A DNA stretch of 64,000 nt from Eretmocerus hayati (lineage: Eukaryota > Arthropoda > Insecta > Hymenoptera > Aphelinidae): the NCBI GenBank assembly GCA_029851415.1, contig CM056742.1:152835121-152899120 (forward strand). Reading direction: 5' to 3'. The translations under genes and the position numbers were made by a program. Position 1 is the first letter of the stretch. Every line of letters starts with the position of its first letter. The notes under the pieces were generated by a model, which ran no database searches, was not told the DNA's origin, and worked only from the letters and a program-made list of their open reading frames with translations. Positions 24,989 to 36,839 of the stretch are shown here, in pieces.

Positions 24989-25446
24989 ATGGATGGATTT
25001 GATTCGTCAATGTATTTGAAGAAAAAATATACATTGCTAATTTTAAATAGAATAAGAAACTTGATCGTTACAGCGACAGCTTTAAATGTAAGCTACATTC
25101 TATGGCTGCTGCTTCCATTTCCTTTGGATAGAACACTCGTATCTATCAATTACGCTGAGGAGCGTTATCGCACAATTTTGTCAAAAATCGATCCTAATAC
25201 AAATTTAACATGCCTAGAATATACACGGAAATTAATTAATGTAACATCGTTAACCACGGTATGTCGGCTCTTGTGTATGTCGAAGTTCACGGTGTGCCTC
25301 AGCAAAAAATGTCAACTTGCTACAATATTTGTTTCCAGATAGCAAAATCTAATAATCACGGATTTATATCAACAATGATCAACTTTTTCATTAAAATGCT
25401 CAAAAAAGCAGTAATAATTTACATAACTGATCAGCATCTTCATTAG
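24989..25446 (+). CDS. Small unrecognised protein with one hydrophobic segment
   Basis: Two exons, 24989-25258 and 25339-25446, join in frame across an 80-base intron with a consensus donor (GTATGT) and acceptor (TTTCCAG). The product has 125 residues. The start has a good context (gccATGG). Residues about 33-46 (around 'YILWLLLPFPL') form one likely membrane segment. It is followed by a polar stretch with two possible N-glycosylation sites (NLT, NVT) and a basic, hydrophobic C-terminal helix. I do not recognise the family. It starts only 110 bases after the mRpL3 stop and runs convergently with importin alpha. The intact splice and lack of internal stops support a real gene, but without homology it remains hypothetical. 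Confidence 0.5.
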
Positions 25447-25646
25447 ACTTGTACGATGTAAACATCACAAATTGATAAACCAAATTTCGTTTAAGTGGAG
25501 AACATAAAAACAGTCGATTTTTGAGTCGTCATTGACTTTTCCTCGAGTCTTCTTTCCAAGTATAATCGTTCAAGGACGAATGGTCTTTCGAATTACTTTC
25601 GTTTGAATCGCTACCCCGCAGAAGCTGGTTCATTTCACATTGTGCA

Positions 25647-25652
25647 TTTATT
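25647..25652 (-). terminator. Candidate poly(A) signal of importin alpha
   Basis: TTTATT on the plus strand is AATAAA on the minus strand, about 185 bases past the importin stop. The 390-base gap between the convergent genes (25447-25836) holds nothing else I can identify. Confidence 0.45.
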
Positions 25653-25836
25653 TGGATCTTTTCCAACTTTTCACATTTTTCAGGTTTGATGTCGCGTATC
25701 CCTTCACACAAGGATTGACTACGCGTTGACCAAATTTCAAGATGAGAGAAAAGGATCCTTTCAGATGAAGTAAAATGACTCTAAGTAGGAGTTTTGTGGG
25801 GGACGGCACAATCAGGCGGGGGACCTCTTGGATCAC

Positions 25837-28800
25837 TCAAAATTTAAACCCTTCACTTGGCATGTTCGACGATGGATCGAATGCAAACGTTCCATCTCCA
25901 ATCTGTGGTGCTAAGTTTACATCGTCGGCCTGAAAATAAATAAACGATGTTTGTTCCTGTCTCTTCTCAAAAAATTTTTCAATTGGAAGTAAATAGACCC
26001 ATGAAAAACTTTCATTGGGCAACATTCTGAAATACAAACTCACCTCGTCTGAGAAGTATTGCTCAATGATGTCATAAGCTAATTTATAAATTTCTACATT
26101 TTCGTGGCTCTGCAGCATTTCAATCTTATCCAAACCTCCACATTCTTCGATCATGTTTGCCAAGACTTCAACTTGAGCTCCAGCTAATTTGAGCATGTTA
26201 TGAATTCCATCAAGGACTACTTGGATAACTTGCGGATCTTTGCAGGACAGTAGATCACAGAAAGGAGCCACAACTCCTTCCTCAATAAGTTTTGCGACTT
26301 GTTCTTTATTACCACTTATAGTTAAATTACTAATTGCCCACGCAGCTTCTTTTTGAGTTTGGAACTCTCCCTATGAATCAATTACAGGATTTAATGTCGT
26401 GATTCTCCACATAGCAATTTTAATTTTGAACTTAAAACTCTATCATTACCTTTGCTAAATTACGTATGATAAGAGGTAATAACTTGGCATCAATAACTGC
26501 TTGAACTTGCTGCTGATTACCAGCTGTGATGTTAGAGAGAAACCACACAGCTTCTTTGCAGATTTTCTCTTTCGGATGCGTCAACAGATTTGGGAAATGA
26601 GATAGTGCATCACAATTGAGGACCGTTTGTGTTTGCTCATCTGTCCCTGTGACAATGTTGCCTACAGCTCTGAGAGCTGCAGTTTGGACTTTGACTTCCT
26701 TGTGCGAAAGAAGTGGGATCAATCTCGGCACAACACCACTGTCGATAACAAGTTGAATTTGCTCGTTTCCGCCATCTGTCAGGTAACTCAACGCCCAAAC
26801 AGTGTCAACTAGGATCTGAAAATATATGAGCCATAAATACTTGTCCGTTCATGTGACCCCATTAGATAATGTACATCAATCATAATCTTACATTGATATC
26901 CACGTGGTGAATGAGAATGTTCAGTGCTGGCAGAATTTCTTGTATCGTTTGGATCGGTGGAGGCGGATCCTTATTCCTACATAAATTAACAATGACCCAC
27001 GTTACATTACGGAGGAACGTGAGTGGAATATCTGGTTTGATAAACGTTAATAACGGTGGTACAACTCCAAGTCGTATCACATAATCTCTGAGTGCTGGGC
27101 CATCGCCAATGATGTTTCCTGTCAAAGATTTTGGGCATGAGAACATATTTAATGTGATATGAAGAATATCATCTCTTTACAGGTCTTACTATGCGATTAC
27201 GGATATTCTAAAAACTGAAAAAGAATCAATATTTCCCAACATTGATCATTTTTAGGCTAAGTAGGCAGAATTCATTGCTTTAATCAATGCCAAAGAACTA
27301 TTACAGTTTTTTGATAAACAGATGTTTTGAGCACGCTGGAAAAATTTTGCTAATCAGAACAAAGTACTAATCTCAATCTTACCTAGTGCCCAAACAGCTT
27401 GCTCACAGACATTTTGTTGACTCGATAATAACAAGTGGAGGAAAAGAGGAACAGCACCTGCCTGGACCACTGCATTTGTTTGTGCAGATGTTCCACTGGC
27501 AATATTTGTGAGAGCCCATGCAGCCTCAAACTGCAAAGATGGACTAAAGAGAGAGATAAAAAAAAGCAAGATGAGTTTCAAGGCTCCATAGATTTATAGT
27601 ATCTTCATGTGTTGGATGAAAATTGTATACAAGGATTTCAATCAAATATACCCACTTTTCATGTTGCTCCAAGCATCGGACCAGAATAGGAAGGATACCA
27701 CTCGCTATCAATGGGTCAATTGGTGGATTGCGGTCGGATGAAAGCAATTTTCGCGCAGACTGCACAGCTTGTAGTTGTTCTGTTGGTTCTGCACTTCCTG
27801 CTTTCATTACCAGCTCTTGCAGATTGGTTTGGGCAAGCTGCTTGTCAATGTCATCCTCATCTACAACCACAAAAAAGTTATGGATAATACATCAATTGAT
27901 CTAATCTGTGAGGAGGTTCTAGGAACATAAATATGGTACATACCAGTAGAGTCTGTGACTGGAACATTCCTTTTCTTTTGAAGAGTTTCTTCTCTTTTAT
28001 TTTTTCTCAATTCTACAGTGACCTCATTTCTCCTTCTTCTCATTTCCTATGTGGAGCAAAAATTTCTCATGCATTATCACTGCAGAATATACCGTCACGG
28101 TATGACAATCATGTGCTTGATGTAAAATAAGTGAGATCTGCTGGATGGGAGTGACAAGTTTCCTTGCAAATATTACTAAATAATTCACAACTAGCTAAGC
28201 AAAAAATGATGGTCAGAAGGGAACCTATTAGTGTGTAGTCATCTGCATGAAGAGCAATTTGCAACTTACAAATTTACAAGGTGATATAATCTTGATAACA
28301 ATTATTAAATTTGGCCATGGTTCTATATCTTTGATGAATTTTGCCAGCTAGCAGTCAATAGATGATGAGAATTCACAAAGAGCTGATTATCAAGCTCTTT
28401 GAGAATTTACTCTGAGTGGACTCAAATGTACATCATAATGTGCTATGGATGGAAATAGTTCTTACGCATTGGTTGGGTTTAGTGAGTGAAGATACTTTTC
28501 AATTATAGCTAACCTTTGACAAGACCGTACATCATTAACCCCTTGGGTGTGGGAGCAAAATAGCTACGTTGGCTGAAAATGAGTAGAAAATTTGCTATAC
28601 AATTGACGTTAAACGCATTTGTGCATTTATCCACAATTCAAGCTCACTTGCTCATGACGATGTACACGCCAACCACACGCAAGGAGTTAATACCACTCAG
28701 ACAAAATTCATCAAAGATTCAACCGCTGTCTCATTAGGCATTCATCTGGCTAATATTCAAGATCCACCAATCTAGGCCTCTTGCATCTAAGCAATCTTGC

Positions 28801-29623
28801 AATAATCGAATAACCAAAGGAACCTTGTCATCCGCAATTTTAAAATCTTTGTCCAATAACAAAATTAAAAACTAAAAACCAATCGAATCCTACAGTCTCC
28901 TTGCTCTGATTCATTCTCTTGCATCCGATAGAGAAACAGTTGTACCTAAGACCATCCAGACCATCCAGCATGAGATTCTATATGCATCATGTATACTGCA
29001 CTTCCATCAACATATATTATGCCATCTTGACATCACTCAGCCGTCAAAAAGAGAGAGAAAGAGGAGTATACATAACTCAAGCGAGGGGGTTCATCACTCA
29101 TCTCTGGTTAATCTGCTCACATGTTTCAAGGACATTGTGAGAGCAACCAGACCATAATGAGGATGCTCAGAGTGCAAAATAACGCCTTGAAGCATCATCT
29201 CAGAGAATTTCTCACGTGAGACATTGGGCATTGCAGGCATCATAAAAGAGCGTCGTCGTATTATAATGTCTCGCACACAGAGGCACACCTGCTCATCCCG
29301 TCTCTCTCTTTTAGCACGCGCCTTGGAGACGAGCGATGCTCAACGGCCGTCCACGAGTCGAAGGCCACGGTGGTAAGTATGCGCGCGCGCGCATAAAACC
29401 AACACATTCACAAATTCCCTCTTTCTCTCTCTCTCTCTTCATTTATCTCTTGCTCTCCATCATATAATACAACAATTCATAACGTATTATAGAAACAAAT
29501 ACATATATGTCAGGGTGCTAAAGTAAAAAAAAAAATTGTCAAATTGACAATACTTACATCTTGATCCTTGCCTTTGTTCTTAAAGCCGAACATGCGGTTC
29601 TTGTTTACCATCTCGGGTGCCAT
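25837..29623 (-). CDS. Kap-alpha3: Importin subunit alpha, KPNA3/KPNA4 class
   Basis: The nuclear import adaptor that binds classical nuclear localisation signals and importin beta. Eight exons on the minus strand: 29558-29623, 27944-28046, 27656-27860, 27383-27543, 26892-27118, 26450-26815, 26044-26370 and 25837-25929. All phases agree and give 515 residues (human KPNA3 has 521). The importin-beta-binding domain spans the first two exons ('FKNKGKDQD', then '[16 protein letters not shown]'). Armadillo repeats follow, with the expected Trp/Asn pairs ('[12 protein letters not shown]', 'QAVWALGNI', '[10 protein letters not shown]', '[12 protein letters not shown]', '[11 protein letters not shown]', '[10 protein letters not shown]'). 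The C-terminus ends 'SEGFKF'. The first exon is separated by a 1.5-kb intron and was placed by frame and by the family N-terminus. I chose the upstream ATG at 29623; a second in-frame ATG lies four codons on. Confidence 0.95.
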
Positions 29624-31462
29624 GTTCCCGGCCGTTTTGGATGAATATATATGCGAGCCTCGAGGAGGCTCGCGAATGAATTTGATCGAGTGGCTGCCCA
29701 ATTGGCACAAGAAAAACTTGTAAAATACCGCCGGTGCGGATATGCGTCGTCGTCGTCGTCGTCCTCGGCGCGACAACAGCAACAGCCAGCCAAGTCGGGC
29801 TCACTACATGCCCGCAGACGATCGAGTCAAGAGGACGACGTTACTGAATCCACTGATGCTTTTGGACCTTCTCGACGATGACGAGGGTAACTGGAATGGA
29901 CACGCCGAATCGTCTTTTTATGACTCGCGCACACACGAGCACACTACTTAGCTATCTATTTTATTAGCGACGGAGTTTTCGGAGCTCTCCGGCTTTTGCT
30001 ACTCCTCGTCCGTTACTGCTTGACTGCTGCTTGCTTCGCGACTACTCTCTCGCGAGCCTCGCTACGCATATGGCCGCTCCTAGCTTTCGCTTGCTTATAT
30101 TATTGTACGATTTGTACGAGCCTCAGCCTCTGTTTTTTCCCTCCGTTTCTTTTTTTATACACTGTAGCCTATGCACCTAGGATTGCACTAGGTATGCTTA
30201 GGCTGCAAACAGCAAAAATGCAGCGATGCCTCAACTTTTATTTGGTACGCGATTGGCCGCGAATTTCGCGACTTGATCTGCAGGCGCCTATATGTTCTCA
30301 TCAGTGTTCATGACATGACACATTGTGTTCATGCACTTCGAGATGCATGATAGCTAGCTTCCAAGCAGATAGAGTCTCGTCCAAAGATTGACGTTCGCGA
30401 TTGGCTGGTTCAAATTTACTTCGAAAAATTTTTGCATACCCGTTTTTCAAATTGCATCCAATTTTTTCTATTTTTTTTTGAGCTTGTGAAAAATTCTACA
30501 GTTCTTCTTCGTAATCAGGAAATGTTCGAGTCGAGCTGCCGAATTCCCTTTATACATACAGCTCTACCTTTGAATTAATTCGCACGATTTGATTTCGATC
30601 CTCATAATGCTCATTTCCGGTTGGTGACTCATGGGGTAAGTAAGAATGAGAATGCCATATCCATGTAGACTGGGGTTAAAAAATTTTCTGTATAATGCAA
30701 AAATTCATTGATTCATTCATTACGGATTACCTCATGTAAATTTGTTTTATTCCGTAATCGCTAAAATTAAAGCGTCTTATACCTTTTCAAATTTTCGATT
30801 GTGTGCGTGCGTGTGAGAAAATAAGATGTCTACTCCACTGCGGGGACTTCCGGCCGTCTCTCATTTGAGAGTTCTATGTTCTATGCGAAAAAGCGAAAGT
30901 AATCAGATTCACAATATTGTATGTACATACAATATTGTCATCTGAAATGTGAACTCAAAGGAAAACCAAACATGGTTGAGCAGATGAGTTCAAAAAGCCA
31001 TCTACTCCACTAATCTCTGATAGCGATTAATATTGTGCATCGTTAGTGCTCATTTTATTTTGTTGAGGCCCAATTTAATTCATACCATCATCAAACTTGT
31101 GTCATGAATTTACAGATAACAAGCTGGTAAAATTCCACTCAACACCAGTATACCAACTCCAGACTGGCATTTGCATATAGAGTGCAAAAATTTACATTGG
31201 CATATATTTCTTCCACAGAAACTGATGGTGATGAAGATATTCAATGTGATGTTTTTGCTTCCACTCCTAAAATCAACAGCTATCATTTATTCCAATCACT
31301 TAAACAACAAATTCGTAGTTTTATTGTGGTTACTCAAGACACAGTTTTCATTATGATTTCTGTGCAAAAACTGAAAACTGAGGATATGTAATATTCTGCA
31401 TTTGTAGAATGAACCTGATGTTTTGTTCTTTTCGTTTCAGTGACTGTTGAGATATTTCAAAA
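29624..31462. other. Divergent intergenic region, importin alpha / Amacr
   Basis: This 1.8-kb gap separates two genes reading away from each other. A (CGT)n run lies near 29745-29765. GC-rich, CpG-containing sequence extends to about 30300, as expected for promoters. A pyrimidine tract ending in CAG at 31440 is a likely 3' splice site of a 5'-untranslated intron of the racemase gene. The frames across it are probably shadows. Confidence 0.45.
30911..30938. repeat. Perfect 28-bp palindrome
   Basis: A fully self-complementary AT-rich sequence centred on 'atgtacat'. It may be a small foldback or a binding site; nothing more can be said from sequence. Confidence 0.8.
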
Positions 31463-32921
31463 ATGTCTCTCAAAGGTGTAAAAGTCCTTGAACTAGCAGG
31501 ACTTGCTCCTGCCCCTTTTTGTGGTATGCTACTAGCAGATTTTGGAGCCTCAGTCATTCGAGTTGACAAGGTAAATTAATTCACATCACATTTCTTCCTT
31601 GTACCCCAGAATTTTGAACAAACCTCTAATATAGTTGTATTTTTGATGACCTGCAACAGCCTGGAGCAGCTCAACTAGATTCTCTTGGGAATGGAAAACG
31701 ATCCATTGCATTGAATCTTAAATGTGCAGATGGTGTGAATATATTTAAAAAACTCAGTGATGAATGTGATGTCATCATAGATCCCTATAGGAAAGGTAAT
31801 GATCTTGATACTTTCTATGGCCACTGGTTGTTGAAGTTCTACAGAAAATTTAGCCAATGTGATCATTGCAAATTGTGTATTGTAGGTGTAATGGAAAAGT
31901 TGAGACTAGGACCGCATGATCTCATGCCAACAAACAGAAAACTTATTTATGCAAGATTGACCGGGTTTGGCCAGGATGGCCCATATTCTAATATGGCTGG
32001 ACATGACATAAATTATGTGGGCTTATCAGGTATAAACCTTGGGATAATTGATACAGAAAAGTGATGAAATACAGTTACTCAAGCAAATTAATGAACTGTC
32101 AGGTCTTCTATCTCTATTTGGAAGACATGGTGAGAAGCCAACTCCACCAGTCAATTTTGCAGCTGACTTTGGTGGAGGAGGTCTTATGTGTGCTTTTGGA
32201 ATATTAGTTGCACTATTTGAACGAAATCAAAGCCAAAGAGGACAAATAATTGATACATCAATGGTTGAAGGAACTGCTTACCTAGGGAGCTGGTTCTATA
32301 GATCACAAAAAATCCCAGGACTGTGGGGCCAGCCAAGAGGGAAGAATATGTGAGTCACTTGATCAATTCCATATCAAAAAATGTTCATTTATGATAGAAC
32401 TTGTTCCCAGTCTGGATACAGGGGCACATTTCTATGACACTTATGAAACCAAGGATGGCTACCACATGGCAGTAGGAGCTTTGGAATCACAATTCTATGC
32501 TGAATTCATTGAGAAACTTGGGATGACTGAAGAAGATCTACCTCAATTTGACGACTTTGAGAATGGCAGAAAAAAATTAGCAGCTATTTTTAAAACCAAA
32601 ACTCAAGACGAATGGTGTAAAATATTTGATGGAAGTGATGCATGTGTGACTCCTATTCTGACTCTTCAAAACGTTGCATCCAATCCACACAACCGTGCAC
32701 AGAAGAGCTTTGCAGTGGGGAAAGACAATTTGATGGTGCCAAAACCGGCACCTCGACTTTCTCGAACTCCAGGCGTATCATGTGCTCTTGAGAAACCCAA
32801 CATATGCCCTGGTGAAAATTCTTTAGAAATATTAGAGGAGTATAAATTTACAGCAGAAGAAATAAAAAATTTTGTTGAGAATGGAGTGATTCAACAATCA
32901 GATAAGATGTCTAAGTTATGA
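31463..32921 (+). CDS. Amacr: Alpha-methylacyl-CoA racemase
   Basis: Interconverts (R)- and (S)-2-methylacyl-CoA esters so that branched-chain fatty acids and sterol side chains can be beta-oxidised. Five exons: 31463-31570, 31660-31795, 31886-32029, 32103-32349 and 32411-32921. All are in phase and give 381 residues (human AMACR has 382). It is a type III CoA-transferase fold protein. The conserved '[23 protein letters not shown]' region is present, with the likely catalytic His at residue 121, and Asp 151 lies in '[10 protein letters not shown]'. 'MVEGTAYL' and '[11 protein letters not shown]' also match the family. The C-terminus is Ser-Lys-Leu, the classical peroxisomal targeting signal. 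An acceptor at 31440 implies an upstream non-coding exon. Confidence 0.96.
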
Positions 32922-33195
32922 TATCAGTACCTGAAGCTTTTGTATAGCAGCTCAAACAGATCACGTAAGCCACGTGATGATGACCATGAATCATAATTAA
33001 TATAAAGGACGTGAAAATGTATAAATTCCGAAATATTCTTAGGAGCTTTTAAATTGTTGAAGGATCTCTTGATTTTCAAGTTTCACTGTTATTTAGTGTT
33101 ACATACATATATTCTTGTTGAAAGTTGTTTTTGATACTATTTTCATGAAAGTTTAAAACTTGTGAGGGAGGGAGGACGGCGAGATATGTTGTTCT

Positions 33196-33201
33196 AATAA
33201 A
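33196..33201 (+). terminator. Poly(A) signal of Amacr
   Basis: AATAAA lies about 275 bases after the stop and is followed by T-rich and GT-containing sequence. Confidence 0.65.
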
Positions 33202-33689
33202 TCTTTTTACTGAATTTATTCACATCTTGTTTATTTACACAGTCCGCCGTTCGAGCTTAATGGCATAATAAAGTTCATCTTCATTTTCGAAAATTTTTAC
33301 ATACAAACATAGACTTGCTAGCTGCTCATCCATCATGAAAAGTCGAAACAAAATAACAAATTAGGTTTCAAGTACAGTTCAAAATGTCGCGCCACCGGCG
33401 CCGTGCTAGCAGAAGAAAACATGAAAGTTCGCATAACCTCCAACAATGATTTCGGTTCCGAGCTTCCGAGTTCTGAGTTCTGAATCTGTAAATCATTGTT
33501 TCTATTTTTATTTTATTTTATTTTGAGAGTTAGTTACCTTATCTCATGATGAACGATTTACTGCTCAAGATTCTTTACATAAGTGTAAAATAAGACCATA
33601 GAATGTAAGATAAGACTTTTTCTTGGGCCCTTTTTCTTTAATAAAATTCAGCACTAATCAACAATAATTCATGAATATTCTTATTGTAG

Positions 33690-35155
33690 GGTATTAACAA
33701 TAGAGATAAAAAATGACAAACATGTGCCTAAATTTGAAAATGTGGGTCACAATGGAAAAATTTCCAGAGCTGATTCTACAACAGGATACAGAGAATTTTT
33801 TGAAAATTTTCTATTACCAAATAAGCCTTGTATTTTTGATACATCTGTCACAAAAGATTGGCCTTGCAGAGAAACTTGGACATTGAATGATGCACCCCAC
33901 TTTGAATGGTTGAAGGATCACTTTGGTCAGAATCTCAAAACAATATCACTATATCAATCCATGGAGATACATATTTGCTAAGAGTGACAATTTATTCTTA
34001 TTTTCAGGTGACTGTAAAGTTCCTGTTGCTAATTGTAACAAACGGTATTATAATGCACAACAGAAAGATGAAATGTCTTTCAATTCCTACCTTGATTACT
34101 GGATTGATTTCCGCAACAATAACTATTCTAACGAAATGCCTTTACTGTACTTGAAAGATTGGCATTGCACCAAATCTTTTCCGAGTACTTCAATTTACTA
34201 TGTGCCTCCTTATTTTGCATCTGATTGGTTGAATGAGTATTACTTGAATAATCCAAATCTAGAAGATGATTATATGTTTGTTTACATGGGGCCCAAGGGA
34301 ACATGGTGAGTTTTATATTGAAAAATCTATTTGTGTATTGTGGGTACTATATTGATAAGAGGATTGTTTTTCAAGGACCCCTTTGCATGCCGATGTGTTC
34401 ACTTCATACAGCTGGTCTTTTAATGTAGTAGGGAAGAAGCGCTGGTTGCTTTTCCCGCCAGGACAAGAGGATTGTTTGAGAAATATTAATGGTAATTTGG
34501 TGTATGATGTTATGTCTATGGATTCTAATAAGATCATGGAGTATGATCAGAGCAATAATAAGATTGTCAAGATAGACATTGTTCAAGAATCTGGTGAAAT
34601 AATATTTGTACCATCTGGTTGGCACCATCAAGTTTGGAATCTTGTGAGCATTTTATCAATCTTGACACACATACCTCCTGTATTGAGACCTTAAGAGAAG
34701 TTGATTCATTTCCCATCTATTTTTAGGAAGACACAATATCTATAAATCATAATTGGTTAAATGGTTGTACCATCCTCAATGTTTGGAGTTCTTTGCAAAG
34801 AGAGTTGACAGCAGTAATGAAAGAAATCAAAGACTGCATGGACATGGAGGATTGGGCAATGCATTGCCAAATTATGTTGAAAGCTTCGTTTGGAATGGAC
34901 TATTTTCAATACTATGAATTATTATCATTCATCGCCGAGAAACGCATCAATTCTGTGATAAATAATGTACCTGTAGTAACCTTTGAAAGGTGGCAGCTGG
35001 GTAAAAATCACTGCTTGTTTGATCTTCAAAGGATAAAAAGTGCTCTCGAACTTTTGATAAATGATGCTCAAGAGAGAGAAATTAGCAGTTTATTGTGGGA
35101 GAACAATCAAGCCCACGTTCTGTTACAAAAAGTTAACGAAGTTTTGATAGTGTAA
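33690..35155 (+). CDS. Jmjd4: JMJD4 2-oxoglutarate oxygenase (5' exon unresolved)
   Basis: A JmjC-domain lysyl hydroxylase; the human enzyme hydroxylates the translation release factor eRF1. I can place four exons: 33690-33925, 34008-34305, 34376-34643 and 34727-35155. They are in phase and give about 409 residues; human isoforms are of similar or slightly greater length. 'VPVANCN', 'LYLKDWH', 'DWLNEYY' and 'GPKGTWTPLHADVF' match the family. The iron-binding HxD is at 34386-34394 and the distal His at 34748-34750 in 'SINHNW'. 'KKRWLLFPPGQED' and 'VPSGWHHQVWNL' are also diagnostic. The first exon read here opens in phase 2 after an acceptor, so the initiator ATG must lie upstream. I could not find a convincing first exon in 33202-33689. 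The donor at 33926 (GTCAGA) is weak. Confidence 0.9.
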
Positions 35156-35306
35156 GTTGTAAGCTCTAAATGCAGAATATTTTGAGTAAAATATATTTTG
35201 AATAATTGAACTTCTTCGATAAACTGTGATGATGACATACACCCATAATAATGAAAGAACATATATGATATTTCATGAGAAATTCTTGTGAATTTGAAAA
35301 GTTTGA

Positions 35307-35312
35307 AATAAA
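35307..35312 (+). terminator. Poly(A) signal of Jmjd4
   Basis: AATAAA lies about 150 bases after the stop codon. Confidence 0.65.
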
Positions 35313-36704
35313 AAGAATTTTTGCAGATAACTGCTCAGATCAATTTATTCTCATAGAATGTCAATCAACATCAACATCAACAAAGATGATACACATATAG
35401 CACGAATTTAGTCCTTGAAGCATCTCAGAGATCCATCTTTTTAAACCTTATGTGATAAATTTGGATGAGCTAAATGTTGGAATATTGCTTATGCTTCAGA
35501 AAATAGCTTGACTGAAATGGTCTGAAATAGTTTCGTTTCTGGGTGATAGGTCTCGATAAGTTGACAAACAAAAAAATATTTCTTTTGCAAACCTTTTCAT
35601 TAAGATCTCCCAAAAAACGACGAATTTTATAGTCATAAAGTCACAGAAAACTAATGCAAGATAAAGACTCAAAAAAACTTTTTATGCTTACAGTACAGGT
35701 TCAATATTTACACTATTTTTGTATGTATTTACAAAATATTGCCCTATTAAAAAATGTACAAAACCTATGAGAGATCTTGATAGTTCCAAAGTTGCACTCT
35801 TAGAAGTTGCCTATAATTTCTCTTGTCAGGTTATTCATCTACTAGATGCTCTAAAAAATGGCTGTAGCAAAAAAAGATACTTTGAAAGCAAGTACGTTTC
35901 TCTAAACAATGTATAAGATGTATATGAATCTTAAAAACTAATATGTAAATCAAAGATGTTTTGCGTCATTGCTGCTCTATTTACATATATGCTATTTAGA
36001 AACTTGCTACCTATTAATTTTGTGCTAAAGTGAGAGGAATACTTTCGTATCCACGATATGGTATCTTGTAAGAACTGATATAGATTTTGAATCTGCTTAA
36101 ATAGTTTTAGGGATAAAAGCACTTGACTGAGAGCCAAAATTGAACCAATAGAACTCTGCTTACTTATAAAATTTTGCTTTTTATCATCATGTACCGTCTG
36201 ATATATGTTTTTAGTTAAGTAATTCACGCAAAGGTAAGGATCATCTCAAGTGTAGTATGTGAGTCCGACTGGTGATCTTCCTTGACACGAAAAATCAGCT
36301 CTAAATATTCGATAGAGCATCAAGAGTATCATTTAGATACTTTAATACAGCGATGAGCTATAGAAAACTTTTCCATTTTTATCTGGTTCATCAAAATTTC
36401 TCGTGCATTATTACAAACGCACTATTCGGCCTGTTCTGTTGGCTTATCAAATGCCTAATCATTCTCAAATATGAGAACCTCACAATCGGAGCTACATAAA
36501 TTCAACATACTTTATGAGAAGGCTGAGTCAGGCAAGCGGGAAATGATACCTCGTTGCAAGAGTTTCACATATCTAAAGTGATTTTCAATGAGAAAATAGC
36601 AGATTGACAGTCTCACGATCTTCATATCTGCGCTCTGCTTCGGTAAACCGTCAGAGATCGCACAACTCTTACCGAGATATTCCTCCCCGAAAATCATCCG
36701 ACGT
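35313..36704. other. Intergenic between convergent genes
   Basis: AT-rich spacer that should contain the PCIF1 3' untranslated region on the minus strand. Short frames at 35719-35916 (+) and 35931-36227 (-) have no recognisable domains. Confidence 0.5.
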
Positions 36705-36839
36705 TTACTTTGAGGCGACTTGTCCATCGTCGTTACTCTTTTCCCGTGGTTCATCTTCCTCTCGCTTTTTATCGTGATCAGCTTCGTTTTGAGTTTCTTC
36801 AGCTGGCGGCTTCGTCATTTCGACGCCGCCGGCCTCATC
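36705..36839 (-). other. In-frame extension after the PCIF1 stop
   Basis: Directly after the TGA at 36840-36842, the same minus-strand frame stays open for 44 codons to a TAA at 36705-36707. The reading is rich in Glu, Asp and Lys (for example 'KKREEDEPREKSNDDG') and looks like a real C-terminal tail. It may be reached by stop-codon readthrough, or the TGA may be a recent mutation or sequencing error. Confidence 0.5.

Noticed and set aside
33383..33448. 22-codon frame 'MSRHRRRASRRK...' as the JMJD4 start
   Set aside because: It ends at a stop before any usable donor; at most an upstream short frame in the leader.
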